Source: Ariolimax columbianus (taxonomy: Eukaryota > Mollusca > Gastropoda > Stylommatophora > Arionidae). From it: 64,000 bases of DNA. Position 1 is the stretch's first letter; every line of letters starts with the position of its first letter. Shown piece by piece: positions 32,100-45,043 of the stretch. The DNA lies in contig JAVGWX010000002.1 of NCBI GenBank assembly GCA_036924085.1, positions 155,414,816 through 155,478,815 of the forward strand. The letters run 5' to 3'. A model generated the notes under the pieces. It was not told where the DNA came from and did not search any database. It saw only the letters and a program-made list of their open reading frames with translations. A program made the position numbers and the translations under genes.

Positions 32100-33130
32100 C
32101 ATGGTTTTAATGTAAGGTTTCGGGTTTTCCTAAGACACAAGTTGTGAGACGAGCAAATGGGGCAGCAGTTTGCCAGAGCGACTGTCTATATTTGGGTTTA
32201 GTGAGGATGGCATTGATGAGAGACCTTAGGTACGTGAAATGGTACACAACTAGCAGTTTGTAAGTGTCGACGGTAATGGTTGGTGTGCTATTTATTTCCT
32301 GCCCCATGACATCTCTTTTGTTGAGACTTATTGTGAGACTACAATCTTTACACGCTTGGCAGAAACGATCTATCAGGCTCTAATGTTTCTGTTGTCTGTG
32401 TAGCATCATCAGCGAAACGAAAAACAAGACCATGATAGTGACCTGACTGATAGTCGCTTTGCTTTGAGCTTTATAAGACTGTACAAACGATCATCCGGCC
32501 TTAGGTGAAGACGTACTATTTCATTTGCGTTACTCTGTGCATATTTTTGTAGCAGAAAAAAATTAGATTCCTCATTCGGTCGGGTCATGGAAGCATTCAG
32601 TATTTAACATCAATGTGAATACCAAATTATTTTAATTGACCCGTAAAATAAGATATAATGGGATGTTTCTCTTATTTTACGCTTCTATCAGCTGGGCATA
32701 CTTTTCTACTACACCCCGAGTTCACATGGCAATTACCACTGTGGTTATTTCACTGCTGTTAAATGCTGTTTCAAAGTCCACAAACGCAAGACGAAAGACA
32801 CGTACCTCTCGTGTTTTCTTCATAAAATGGTTGATTGCATGTAGCTGGTCTGAGTTTAAGACTGTGACGTTAGTGTCATCACTAAGGTTATTGTAGAATA
32901 GTTTAGATGACTGTCAGTGTATTCCCTCTCGTCTGAACTAAGTATGTAGCTATTCCATCAGCCCTAGGGCTTTTCCTAATGTTAAGTGTTTGGTCGCAAG
33001 CAACATCTCATCCGTTTTTATCTTCACAGCTTCCGTGTTGTGGGCCTTTTTTAATTACAATCTTTGATGCGAAGAAATCGTATAGTTCTTTTAACATTTC
33101 TTCACAATTTCCGCTCTACCGTGATGTTAA
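32100..33130 (-). mobile_element. Decayed LINE relic, minus strand
   Basis: The minus strand reads AFVDFETAFNSS (about 32750-32790), FADDATQTTETLEPD (about 32370-32415) and VVYHFTYLRSLINAIL (about 32200-32245). These are the FVDF, FADD and FTYLG blocks of a reverse transcriptase in the right order. Many stops are present, and the ends are not defined. Confidence 0.72.
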
Positions 33131-33419
33131 CATCATTTTTATTCTTTGGAGCTTTCACTTTGACTGATCGAAATCTGGAATTCGATTACTAGTGGTCTTG
33201 TCTCGGGTACTTTGATCAGGTTTTTCAAACTTTAAGACTCAGTCTATTTTTCAAATGGCCCTGGTCTGCATCTTGGTCCTTATTGACCAGGACATGTCTG
33301 AGTGTTCTCCTTGTTGTCAGAAAGGTTTAGTGTGTTATCATTTATCTGGATGTATTTTTTTTCCCGACAACTATCTTAGCCGTCGTGAAGGAATTATTCA
33401 GCTTTCCCATTAGCGGTCT

Positions 33420-36400
33420 CACGTGACAGCTAGGAGATCCTGCTCACTTCACATGTCGGGGAATTTGGTATGTTCGCCTAGAGCTTCTGAGCCACTGCAC
33501 ATGTCGCCAAATTTGGTATGTTCGCCTAGATTTTCTGAGCCACTGCAAATGTCGCCAAATTTGGTATGTTCGCCTAGAGTTTCTAAGCCACTGCAAATGT
33601 CGCCAAATTTGATATGTTCGCCTAGAGTTTCTGAGCCACTGCAAATGTCGCCAAATTTGGTATGTTCGCCTAGAGTTTCTGAGCCACTACAAATGTCGCA
33701 AAATTTGGTATGTTCGCCTAGAGTTTCTGAGCCACTGCAGATGTCGCCAAATTTGGTATGTTCGCCTAGAGTTTCTGAGCCACTGCAAATGTCGCTAAAT
33801 TTGGTATGTCAATCTAGAGATTCTGAGCAATTGCACAAAATGTCGCCAAATTTGGTATATCAATTTTGAGATTCTGAGCTATTGCACAAAATATCGCCAA
33901 ATTTGATATGTCAATCTAGAGATTCTGAGCTATTGCATAAAATGTCGAAATATTTGGCAAACCAACCTAGATATTCTGAGCTACTACATAAAATGTCGAA
34001 ATATTTGGAAAACCAGTCTAGAGATTCTGAGCTTCTGCATAAAATGTCGAAATATTTGGAAAACCAGTCTAGAGATTCTTAGCTATTGCACAAAATGTCG
34101 AAATATTTGGAAAACCAGTCTAGAGATTCTGAGCTTTTGCACAAAAAGTCGAAATCTTTTGAAAACCGGTCTAGAGATTATGAGCTATTGCATAAAATGT
34201 CGACATATTTGGAAAACCAGTCTACAGATTCTGAGCTTTAGCATAAAATGTCGAAATGTTTCAAAAACCAGTCTAGAGATTCTGAGCTATTACATAAAAG
34301 GTCGAAATATTTTGAAAACCGGTCTAGAGATTCTGAGCTATTGCACAAAATGTCGAAATATTTGGAAAACCAGTCTAGAGATTCTGAGCTACTGCACAAA
34401 ATGTCGAAATATTTGGAAAACCAGTATAGAGATTCTGAGCTATTGCACAAAATGCCGCCAAATTTGGTTTGTCAATCTAGAGATTCTGAGCTATTGCACA
34501 AAATGTCGCCAAATTTGGTATGTCAATCTAGAGATTCTGAGCTATTGCACAAAATGTCGAAAATTTGGTATGTCAATCTAGAGATTCTGAGCTATTGCAC
34601 AAAATGTCGCCAAATTTGGTATATCAATGTAGAGATTCTAAGCTATTTCACAAAATGTCGCCAAATTTGGTATGTCAATCTAGAGATTCTGAGCTATTGC
34701 ACAAAAATGTCGCCACATTTGATATGTCAATCTAGAGATTCTGAGCTTTTGCACAAAATGTCGAAATATTTGGAAAACCAGTTTACAGATTCTGAGCTAT
34801 TACACAAAATGTCGAAATATTTGGAAAACCAGTCTAGATATTCTGAGCTACTGCATAAAATGTCGAAATATTTGGAAAACCAGTCTAGAGATTCAGAGCT
34901 ATTGCACAAAATGTCGAAATATTTGGAAAACCAGTCTAGAGATTCTGAGCTTTTGCACAAAATGTCGAAATATTTTGAAAACCGGTCTAGAGATTCTGAG
35001 CTATTGCACAAAATGTCGAAATATTTAGAAAACCAGTCTAGAGATTCTGAGCTACTGCACAAAATGTCGAAATATTTGGAAAACCAGTATAGAGATTCTG
35101 AGCTATTGCACAAAATGTCGCCAAATTTGGTATGTCAATCTAGAGATTCTGAGCTATTGCACAAAATGTCGCCAAATTTGGTATATCAATGTAGAGATTC
35201 AAAATGTTGCCAAATTTGGTATGTCAATCTAGAGATTCTGAGCTGTTGCACAAAATGTCGAAATATTTGGAAAACCAGTCTACAGATTCTGAGCTATTGC
35301 ACAAAATGTCGAAATATTTGGAAAACCAGTCTAGAGATTCAGAGCTATTGCACAAAATGTCGAAATATTTGGAAAAACAGTCTAGATATTCTGAGCTACT
35401 GCATAAAATGTCGAAATATTTGGAAATCCAGTCCAGAGATTCTGAGCTATTGCACAAAATGTCGAAATATTTTGAAAACCGGTCTAGAGATTCTGAGCTA
35501 TTGCACAAAATGTCGATATATTTGGAAAACCAGTCTAGAGATTCTGAGCTATTGCATAAAATGTCGACATATTTGGAAAACCAGTCTACAGATTCTGAGC
35601 TTTAGCATAAAATGTCGAAATGTTTCAAAAACCAGTCTAGAGATTCTGAGCTATTACATAAAAGGTCGAAATATTTTGAAAACCGGTCTAGAGATTCTGA
35701 GCTATTGCACAAAATGTCGAAATATTTGGAAAACCAGTCTAGAGATTCTGAGCTACTGCACAAAATGTCGAAATATTTGGAAAACCAGTATAGAGATTCT
35801 GAGCTATTGCACAAAATGCCGCCAAATTTGGTTTGTCAATCTAGAGATTCTGAGCTATTGCACAAAATGTCGCCAAATTTGGTATGTCAATCTAGAGATT
35901 CTGAGCTATTGCACAAAATGTCGAAAATTTGGTATGTCAATCTAGAGATTCTGAGCTATTGCACAAAATGTCGCCAAATTTGGTATATCAATGTAGAGAT
36001 TCTAAGCTATTTTACAAAATGTCGCCAAATTTGGTATGTCAATCTAGAGATTCTGAGCTATTGCACAAAAATGTCGCCACATTTGGTATGTCAATCTAGA
36101 GATTCTGAGCTTTTGCACAAAATGTCGAAATATTTGGAAAACCAGTTTACAGATTCTGAGCTATTACACAAAATGTCGAAATATTTGGAAAACCAGTCTA
36201 GATATTCTGAGCTACTGCATAAAATGTCGAAATATTTGGAAAACCAGTCTAGAGATTCAGAGCTATTGCACAAAATGTCGAAATATTTGGAAAACCAGTC
36301 TAGAGATTCTGAGCTTTTGCACAAAATGTCGAAATATTTTGAAAACCGGTCTAGAGATTCTGAGCTATTGCACAAAATGTCGAAATATTTAGAAAACCAG

Positions 36401-37440
36401 TCTAGAGATTCTGAGCTACTGCACAAAATGTCGAAATATTTGGAAAACCAGTATAGAGATTCTGAGCTATTGCACAAAATGTCGCCAAATTTGGTATGTC
36501 AATCTAGAGATTCTGAGCTATTGCACAAAATGTCGCCAAATTTGGTATATCAATGTAGAGATTCAAAATGTTGCCAAATTTGGTATGTCAATCTAGAGAT
36601 TCTGAGCTGTTGCACAAAATGTCGAAATATTTGGAAAACCAGTCTACAGATTCTGAGCTATTGCACAAAATGTCGAAATATTTGGAAAACCAGTCTAGAG
36701 ATTCAGAGCTATTGCACAAAATGTCGAAATATTTGGAAAAACAGTCTAGATATTCTGAGCTACTGCATAAAATGTCGAAATATTTGGAAATCCAGTCCAG
36801 AGATTCTGAGCTATTGCACAAAATGTCGAAATATTTTGAAAACCGGTCTAGAGATTCTGAGCTATTGCACAAAATGTCGATATATTTGGAAAACCAGTCT
36901 AGAGATTCTGAGCTACTGCACAAAATGTCGAAATATTTGGAAAACCAGTATAGAGATTCTGAGCTTTTGCACAAAATGTCGCCAAATTTGGTTTGTCAAT
37001 CTAGAGATTCTGAGCTATTACACAAAATGTTTCCAAATTTGGTATGTCAATCTAGAGATTCTGAGCTATTGCACAAAATGTCGCCACATTTGGTATGTCA
37101 ATCTAAAGATTCTGAGCTATTGCACAAAATGTCGAAATATTTGGAAAACCAGTCTAGAGATTCTGAGCTTCTGCACAAAATGTCGAAATATTTGGAAAAC
37201 CAGTCTAGAGATTATGAGCTATTGCACAACATATCGAAATATTTGGAAAACCATTCTAGAGATTCTGAGCTAATGCATAAAAATGTCGAAATATTTGGAA
37301 AACCAGTCTAGAGATTCTGAGCTATTGCACAAAATGTCGAAATATTTGGAAAACCAGTCTAGAGATTCTGAGCTATTGTACAAAATGTCGAAATATTTGG
37401 AAAACCAGTCTAGAGATTCTAAGCCACTGTTAATGTTTTT
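33420..37440. repeat. 4-kb satellite, 48-bp then 51-bp unit, about 80 units
   Basis: From 33420 to about 33830 the unit is 48 bp (AGAGTTTCTGAGCCACTGCA start; plus-frame RVSEPLQMSPNLVCSP). From there on it is 51 bp through gain of 3 bp around CACAAAA (plus-frame SRDSELLHKMSKYLENQ or SRDSELLHKMSPNLVCQ). The two sub-types, AAATATTTGGAAAACCAG and CCAAATTTGGTATGTCAA, are interspersed. Because units are multiples of 3, very long open frames result on plus (34248-35945, 35612-37273, 36568-37311) and shorter ones on minus. Several units shift by 1-2 bp, so the encoded repeat switches frame (SRDSELLHKM to NLEILSYCTKCRNIW). I therefore treat it as satellite DNA. Confidence 0.93.
34176..36903. repeat. 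1,364-bp tandem duplication within the 51-bp satellite
   Basis: 34176-35539 and 35540-36903 are nearly identical over 1,364 bp, with the same order of variant units, the same 1-2 bp offsets and only a few substitutions (for example GATATG at about 34721 against GGTATG at about 36085). This is a higher-order unit of about 27 monomers, duplicated once and recently. Confidence 0.9.
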
Positions 37441-37930
37441 CATCGAGTGTCGTATGTTAGGCTATTAGCAAATACTATTTTGACGAGTTGAATGGCTGTG
37501 AAGAAGGGTCTCCATTTACATAGTAGCTTTCTACATTCATGAGAAAACAGCACAACCCCTTACCATCCTTTGTTAGAGGATGAAAGACTATGCTCAAAAA
37601 CATTACCTTAATTTAATTTATTAATTCGTTCACTTCACATATATACTCAGTTCATAACTCATTCCTTTGTCCCTTTTTTAATTCCACACTTCATACATTT
37701 AGCTTTTCAGGCCTTCCAGGTGGGATGTGACCTTTACTGTGTAACAGCAGCTAGGCATAGTTTATAACGGAGATATATGTGGTTGTACGAAAACATACAC
37801 TGTATGAAGAAAACCACTGAGAAAGATGGTAAAGCTTTCGAGTAAACCAGATGTGTTTTTTTTAAAGCAAACGAAAGTTACACATAAAATTCACCATGTT
37901 CAATCTCCACTTAACATATTTCTTGTATCC
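37441..37930. other. No recognisable feature
   Basis: AT-rich flank of the satellite. Confidence 0.4.
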
Positions 37931-38190
37931 TTGATCTCTCTGAATTTTGAGCACACTTTGATCTCTGAGCACTCTTTGATCTCTGAGCACTTTTTGATCT
38001 CTGATCACACTTTGATCTCTAAGCACACAGTACTTTAATCTCTGACCACTCTTTCATCTCTGAGCTCTCATTCATCTCTAAGTACACTTTGATATTGAAG
38101 CACATTTTGATCTCTGAGTACACTTTAATATCTGAGCACACTTTGATCTATGAGCACACTTTGATCTCTGAACTATGAACACACTTTAAA
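37931..38190. repeat. 18-bp tandem repeat, about 13 diverged units
   Basis: The unit is TTTGATCTCTGAGCACAC, with regular spacing at first and then insertions of a few bases. Confidence 0.85.
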
Positions 38191-38305
38191 ATCACGTTCG
38201 TTCTCTTTTCCTAAGTAAGCTGCTTTCAAAACGCACAGTATTTTTTACCAGAAACGTATCGTTGAAGATGCTTACCATCACTTCTTCGCTTGTTACTAAA
38301 TACAG

Positions 38306-38463
38306 GTCGACACACTATAGATTTCAATTATCAGAATGGGTCCGAAGATGTAGCAGCTGGTGAGCTGACAGCATTTGGTGACCAAGAGCTGACTGCTTAC
38401 ATCAGGCTCAGAGAACTGCATCTGATCAAAACCCTAATTCGTCACCATGTTGCGGTCCTGTAA
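38306..38463 (+). other. Candidate terminal exon, unidentified protein
   Basis: After an acceptor-like site (CTTGTTACTAAATACAG, AG at 38304-38305) the frame is open for 52 codons to TAA at 38461-38463. It reads IDFNYQNGSEDVAAGELTAF, then GDQELTAYIRLRELHLIKTL and IRHHVAVL. This is a well-balanced, helix-forming sequence unlike the surrounding repeats. There is no ATG at the start, so it would be a 3' exon. A GTGAGC donor-like site inside (about 38362) is an alternative exon end. No family is recognised, and no nearby partner exon was found. Confidence 0.35.
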
Positions 38464-39325
38464 ACAAATTGCACTAGTGTAGTCTGGCTAAAGTGAAACC
38501 AGGTACACCCCCCCCCCTCCCCTCACCCTGAAAAGAAGAATGAATGGGATTTGTTGGACGGAATGGCGCAGATATCGCAACATCGAGGTAAACTGCGACA
38601 CATTGTCCTGGATTCTTAATTCTAGGAACCAACATCATCATACAGGTGACATTTCCATAAGTGCTCCGTTCTTCCTCCAAGCAGCCAGCCAAGCCTATAT
38701 ATACTCAGAGTCCCAGTCAGATGTGGGTTTCGTGTTCTTCTGATCTTTCCAGACAGAACACACTTTCTCCATCCTCCCTTAGTCACTCCGAAATCTATCC
38801 TCCTCTGCACATATGCATTTTCGCGACCTTCTGTCTCTTCATCATTCTGTAGAGTATCCATAACTACCTATATAAACCTAACCCACCACGTTCTTTTGAG
38901 AACGAACATGAAGAAGAAGAAACAGTTAACACAATTCCCTGTAATATTTTTGTCAATCTCATTTAGAAATTGATGTCTTCATCAATCTTGAAATGTATTA
39001 TTCCGTGTATTAGTGTCTGTCTTTCCTAAATTCTTTTGTTCATTCATTCCCGGAACCATGACAACTTGGTCTAGGCCCTACTCTGCTATGATTGTGTATT
39101 GCCAGTTGTGCGTGTGTCTTGTCTGATAGGTTCTATATGTGCTTGTGTGTTTGTGTGTGTAGCATGCCCCATATACAACCCTACTCAGTCACATCTTACA
39201 ACATTCCTGGAAGGTTTCAGCGTTGTTTTTGCTAACGTTAATTCATTCGATCATTCAATCAGTACCGTCTTTAGATATCTCTCTTTCACTCTACAATTAG
39301 TTTAGTAATTTTGTGAGTCGCCCAA
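38464..39325. other. No recognisable feature
   Basis: Contains a C-rich run at about 38506-38518 and short GAA repeats at about 38912. Nothing coding was recognised. Confidence 0.4.
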
Positions 39326-39660
39326 TCAGATCATTAATCAGTCATGTTTTCTTTATGTTAGTTGTTTAATCAGATCATTAATCAGTCATGTTTTCTTTAT
39401 GTTAGTTGTTTAATCAGATCATTAATCAGTTATGTTTTCTGTATGTTAGTTGTTTAATCAGATCATTAATCAGTCATGTTTTCTTTATGTTAGTTGTTTA
39501 ATCAGATCATTAATCAGTCATGTTTTCGTTATGTTAGTTATTTAATCAGATCATTAATCAGTCATGTTTTCTTTATGTTAGTTGTTTAATCAGATCATTA
39601 ATCAGTCATGTTTTCTTTATGTTAGTTTTTTAATCAGATCACCAATCAGTCAGTTCATTC
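39326..39660. repeat. 44-bp minisatellite, 7 units
   Basis: The unit begins GTTTAATCAGATCATTAATC and continues AGTCATGTTTTCTTTATGTTAGTT. It is very uniform. It is unrelated in sequence to the 44-bp array at 1216-3042. Confidence 0.93.
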
Positions 39661-40612
39661 AGTCATGTTTTCTTTCTTAGAATCGTTCAATCAGATTATC
39701 AATCAGCCAGTCATGTTTTATTTTCTGTTATATGGTCATTCAACTATTCCTTTTTTTTTATTAAGCTATTCCTCACTTCCTACAAATGTTCCCTCAATCA
39801 TTCATTAAATTCATCTGTTACTGAGTTCAAGCATTCTTTATACTTGCATCAATTCCTTTATTTGTTCCATCAGTCATTTCAATCATCTGTTAATGCAGCC
39901 CTTCAATCGTTTAATAATACATTCGTTCGCTATGCTGCTTTGTCCATTCAATCATTCAATTGCTATTTTAATATTTTCTTTCTTTGGTGGCAAAGCTGTC
40001 AATCTTCATATCAAGCATTGTTTTATTCACTTAGTCCATTTATGCTGGATGACTTCATTTATTCATTAAGCCCTTTCTACCTTCAGTTATGTATTTACAC
40101 AAAGTAGATGGAAAGTACATGATTATTCCAACAACAATCCCGATGAAGACAATACTAGACGTATGAAGGCAAGCCTCAAGCAGACCTACTTATGAAGACA
40201 TTGATGCTGAATATCTTCGTATAACCAATAGAGTGGAAACAGGAAAGCTAAACCATTCAAATAAATGCATCAATCAGTGACGCCACAACTGGACATGTGC
40301 ATAATAATCTGCGAAAACAAACTGCCAAATTAAGTAGGATCAAGGAGAAATATGATTAACAAACCGTGGAAACATGCACATACGGATACGGAATATACTC
40401 TGTCAAGAATAGAGGACCCATTATCTTAGTCTCAAATCCTTAAAAAAAATTGAGAGACAAGGCGTATACCCACTGGTGAATGCTGTTCTAATTCTACAGC
40501 TGAGTCACGTGAATTATGCCTGCGTTCAGGAAGCACATGTACGTTATCTGTTTGACAAGTTACAGGATCAAATACAACAAACAAACAGCACAACCAATGT
40601 TCAATACAAAAA
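39661..40612. other. Degenerate CAATCATT-type simple repeat, then unassigned sequence
   Basis: Up to about 40090 the plus strand is rich in TTCATTCAATCATTC motifs at irregular spacing. From 40100 to 40612 the sequence may be an unrecognisable part of the LINE relic that follows. Confidence 0.45.
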
Positions 40613-41460
40613 AAGAAGGCTCACCTTCATTGCCTTGAACGTAGGCACTCTGTAGGCAGGGCCGGAACTGACAGGCCGGAACGTAAGAAGGCAGCCATAC
40701 TCAGAGAGCATGCGCACTAGCTGCTGGACATGGCTGCTCTTAACGGTAACCGATCTATGGTGCTGGTCGGCTTACAAAGGCTGAGGGTGGCTACACACTC
40801 CTCTCGAGTGACCGTGTCAGCATAGAATAATGAGAGAAACCGAGACATTGAACGAGCTTCATGTTGCAGAAAATCAAATGTCTCTGACCTCCGAAAACAT
40901 GCCCTCGACAATACCTGCGATAGATCTAACATGAAAATGCATTCACCAAAGACAAAGACATTGAAATTCAGCAGAATTAAGAAGACAAAACATTTACAGA
41001 TGAAAAAAACACAACTTGAACAAGAGAGGTGAAGTCGAGAAAACAGGTTTCCTAACTGCTCTCACCATTATTAAGACACAAAAACATCCCTTGGGAAACT
41101 AAACGACAGCTGATAGATAATAGTGTTATACCAGCTTTCTGCTATAAGTCCAAGACATTGACTCTCACAAAGTGGCACGGAAGAAACATCAAGCATGCAA
41201 AGAAAGGTGTTGAGAAAAACTGTCGGGCCACAAGATCATACAGAGTACGAAACGACGAAATCAGACAAAAGGTTGGTGTATCATGGCGAATTGAATACAT
41301 GAAAGGTCAGAGAATAAAAAGGTTCGGACACCTGGCAAGAATGCAACCAAAGTTACCATCTGCGCGGATCTACAACGTGACAAGGTTGCAGAGCAAGATA
41401 GAACTAGATGAAGAGATGGTGTTTAATAGACACTGGCGAAACACACAATGACAACATCGG
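40613..41460 (+). mobile_element. LINE relic with endonuclease start and C-terminal part
   Basis: RRLTFIALNVGTL at about 40615-40655 resembles the first endonuclease block. After a gap, NSVIPAFCYKSKTLTLTKWH (about 41125-41175) and MKGQRIKRFGHLARMQPKLP (about 41300-41360) match the region after the reverse transcriptase in LINEs. The polymerase core is deleted or decayed. Confidence 0.55.
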
Positions 41461-42284
41461 TGACTCATCTGGTACAAGAAAGAAAAACTACACCTTCTCC
41501 CCGCGAGGTATACCAGCACAAGAGGAGAGAATATGATGCTGATGATGAGTCCCTTCATTCATCCATGCTTTTGTAATCCTTCGTTCTTTAGTCCGTTTGT
41601 TTCTTGAATCATCAATCCGTTTATTATTTTATTGATTTATTCATTCACTAAATCCCTCCTTCAGTATCTTGGCTCTCTCTCTCTCTCGCTGTTTCTCTCT
41701 ATCTCTCACTCACTCTCTCTCTCACTGTCTCTCTCTCCCATCTCTCTCTCTCTCTCTCTCTCTGAGATGAGCTGTAACCTTTGTTGTGGCGGGAGTAGCC
41801 TGACACCGACCGCATAATTCATGAGGTAAATAACAATGATGCCAATATGTAATATATAGTCTAATATACATGAAAAACGGCATTATCTAACAGAGAATGA
41901 TACAAGTAAAAAAATAAAAAAATAAAATAGAAGAAAAAGAACGGCAAGAAGAAACCAGAAACAGCCTACTGTGAATTATTTACATTTCTACCTACCTTCC
42001 GTATCTTTGATATCCCGCAACGTCCAGATGTTACCAGTTTCAGTTACCAGTATCAGTTACCCATGTAACAGTCTCCGATAACCAGGAGCGTGATAGACAC
42101 CTTCCTAACCTGTCCTATGTTAACCGTTCGACGAGCGCTGATCAGCGTGTAGAAGTTGGTGGTTATGTCTGCGGTATCTGTTCAAGCCTATGATCTGTGT
42201 TTAAGTAAATGTATCTTCCAAATGAGGACGGGGAGGATTTAGTTCATTGTAATTTGGTTTAGGTCTTTTGTGCCAGGGCGTTTG
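41461..42284. other. (CT)n microsatellite and unassigned sequence
   Basis: CT-rich repeats lie at about 41670-41765. The rest shows no recognisable feature. Confidence 0.5.
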
Positions 42285-42754
42285 GAATTTTTAAACGTGT
42301 ATGTGTTTGTTTGAGCGTGTGTGTGTGTGAGTGGATTTGTATGTGTGTGTTTGTGTGAGTGTGTTTGTACCAGTGTGTTTGGGTGAGTGGGTTTATGGGA
42401 GTGTGCTGATGAGTTTTTTTTATTTGAGTGTGTTTACGTGGCTGTGGGTTATGTAAGTGAGTTTATGTGAGTGAGTTTATGTGAGTGAGAATATGTCTGT
42501 TTATGTGAGCGTATTCACGCGATTGTGTGTTATGTAAATGAGTTTATGATAGTGAGAATACGTTTGTGTGTTTATGAGAGTGTGTTATGTCAGTAAGCTT
42601 ATGCGAGTGTGTAGTGTAAATGAGTTTATGTGAGTGTATTATGTGAGTTTGCTATATTAATTTGTTATGCGAGTGTGTAATGTGAGAGTATTATATGAGC
42701 GGGTTATGGGAATGCATTTTGTTATCACACTTTTAGGTGTTATTAATGTGTTTA
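42285..42754. repeat. TG-rich degenerate repeat, left part
   Basis: Irregular repeats of GTGAGTGTGTTTATGTGA type. The same kind of sequence resumes at 45012, on the other side of LINE copy 2. Confidence 0.8.
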
Positions 42755-45011
42755 CATTGGCCCACTCACGCGCAAGCATAAGGACTGGTTTGATGAGAAC
42801 GATCTGGAAATACGAGGCCTTCTCGATGCAAAACATGAAGCGCACAGGGAATACCAGAGGGACACACCATCTCCGGCAGCAAAAGCTGCCTTCAATACTG
42901 CTCGAAAAGCTGTCCAGACCAGGCTTAGAGAGATGCAAGACTCCTGGCTCAGCAAAAGAGCTGACGAAATTGAGATGTTCGCCGAGCGTCATGACACCAA
43001 ACGGTTTTACGATGCACTGAAAGCTCTCTACTGCCCGCAGCCCTCTAGTAATACTCCAGTTCGCAGTGCTAACAGATAAGGTTCAGATTCTAGACAGATG
43101 GGCAGACCACTTCTGCAAAATACTAAACCACCCATCGTCCATAAATGAAGAGGCCATCCGGCGAATGCCGCAGGTGGGACTGAACCTGGCGTTGGATGAA
43201 GTCATTACTGAGGAGAAAGTCAACAGTGCAATCAGTTCACTATCTATAGGAAAAGCTCCAGGAGCTGATGCAATACCAGCAGAGGTATATAAGACAGCTG
43301 GCCCATCCTTCACCAGAAGGATCACTGAACTCTTCTGTCACATGTGGGCTGAAGGTAAAATTCCGCAGGAGCTAAAGGACGCCTCAATCGTTCACCTGTA
43401 CAAAAGAAAAGGCAACCGTCAGGAATGCGACAATCATCGTGGAATATCGCTACTCTCCGTAGCAGACAAGATCCTAGCGCGCTTACTGCTAAACAGGCTC
43501 AACAAACACCTTGAACAAAGCCACCACCTCCCAGAAAGCCAATGTGGATTCAGAGCCGGAAGAGGAACAGTGGACATGATTTTTGCCGCTCGCCAAGTAC
43601 AAGAGAAGTGTCGAGAACAAAATCAGGCCTTGTTCACCACATTTATTGATTTGACAAAGGCATTTGATACAGTAAACAGAGGAGGGCTGTGGATGATGTC
43701 TAAGTTTGGCTGCCCCAACAAGTTCATAACAATAGTGAAACAGCTACACGAAGGCATGTGTGCTCGTGTACTGGACAGCGGTGCAATCTCTAAAACGTTT
43801 CTAGTATCAAACGGAGTAAAAAAAAGGATGTGTACTCGCCTCGACTTTGTTCAGCATGATGTTCGCGGCCACGATGACAGACGCCTTCAGATCATTGGAG
43901 CTTGGAATACTAATAAAGTACCGCACAGATGGCAAGTTACTCAATTCCAGAAGAATGAAGGCCAAAACCAAAGTGGCTGGCGACATAATGGGGGAACTTG
44001 TATTTGTTGACGACTGCGCTCTAATGAGCAACTCAGAACTGAACATGCAGGTTGGAATGGACCAGTTCTCTGCCGCATGCGAAAATTTTGGTCTGTCCAT
44101 AAATGCAAAAAAAACAGAGGTCATGTACCAACCAGCACCAGGCATGCCGTACACAAAACCAGAGACTACAGTCAGCGGGCAGACGTTGAATGCCGTAGAC
44201 AAATTCACATATCTGGGCAGCACGCTGTCGAGATCTGTCAGCCTAGACGATGAGGTGGCAAGCAGAATAGCAAAGGCCAGCACAGCCTTTGGTAGAATGC
44301 GCTCGATGGTCTGGGCACGTCGTGGCATCAGCGTCAAGACCAAACTCAAAGTCTACCGTGCAACCATCATTCCAACCCTACTATACGCTTGCGAAAGCTG
44401 GACTGTATACTCTGGACATGCAAGGAGGTTAAACCACTTCCACACAGGTTGGCTGAGGCGAATATTCCACATCCGATGGCAAGATCGTGTCACTGACATC
44501 GAAGTTCTCTCGAGGGCTAACATGCCCAGCATCCATGCACTGCTAGAAAAAGCACGACTAGGATGGGCCAGACACCTCGTCCGTATGTCAGACGAGCGGC
44601 TCCCAATGAAGCTTCTCTACGGCGAGCTGAGAGAGGGATGGCGCGAGAGAGGGCGCCCAAAGAAACGTTTTAAAGTTGGTCTGAAGGACTCACTAAAAAG
44701 TTGCCAGATAGACATCGACACCTGGGAATATCTTGCGCAAAACAGATCTGACTGGAGAAGCGCAGTCAAATCGGGTGTAACTACCAGTGAAGACGACCGT
44801 GTTGTTAAAGCCCAGAGCAGACGCGAGACGCGGAAATCCCGAACAGCGGGAACACCATCCCTTCTACAAACCTCGTGTGCCCGATATGTAGCAGATGTTT
44901 TCGTGCTCGCAATAGCCTGTTCAGCCACTTGCGCACCCAAATCCAACAGGGAAATCTGTGACAAGGATGATGTCGGCGGTCCTCATCGACAACGATGGAC
45001 AGCTATTATTA
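42755..45011 (+). mobile_element. LINE copy 2: 5'-truncated relative of copy 1, with target-site duplication
   Basis: It begins in the linker after the endonuclease (ACATTGGCCCACTCACGCGC, matching copy 1 at about 14880) and ends at GGACAGCTATTATTA like copy 1. TTATTAATGTGTTTA occurs at 42740-42754 and 45012-45026, a 15-bp target-site duplication whose first bases overlap the TTA tail. It is not inverted and is very similar to copy 1 over the shared length, so both are fairly young copies of one family. Confidence 0.93.
42780..43065 (+). pseudogene. LINE copy 2 linker
   Basis: The frame reads KDWFDENDLEIRGLLDAKHE, then SKRADEIEMFAERHDTKRFY. A 10-bp deletion at about 43064, compared with copy 1, separates it from the reverse transcriptase frame. 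Confidence 0.8.
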
Positions 45012-45043
45012 TTATTAATGTGTTTAAAAATATGTCTATGTGA
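43066..45043 (+). pseudogene. LINE copy 2 reverse transcriptase and C-terminal region
   Basis: Frame 1 (43066-43820) holds SIGKAPGADAIPAEVYKTAG, NHRGISLLSVADKILARLLL, LPESQCGFRAGRGTVDMIFA and FIDLTKAFDTVNRGGL. A 1-bp insertion in an A run at about 43820 shifts the frame. Frame 2 (43847 on) holds LVFVDDCALMS, where the usual FADD reads FVDD, then FTYLGSTLSRSVSLDDEVAS and the C-terminal region. A 1-bp deletion near 44860 destroys the C-terminal C2H2 finger frame, and the second His has become Gln (CACTTGCGCACCCAA). At least three lesions: not functional. Confidence 0.9.

Noticed and set aside
34248..37311. ORFs of 565, 553 and 247 codons as a repeat-protein gene
   Set aside because: They follow from a stop-free unit whose length is a multiple of 3. 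The frame of the repeat changes within the ORF at units with 1-2 bp offsets, the minus strand is open too, and no start, promoter or splice evidence was seen.
39326..39660. Relationship to the other 44-bp array at 1216-3042
   Set aside because: Same unit length but no sequence similarity; the shared period appears to be coincidence.
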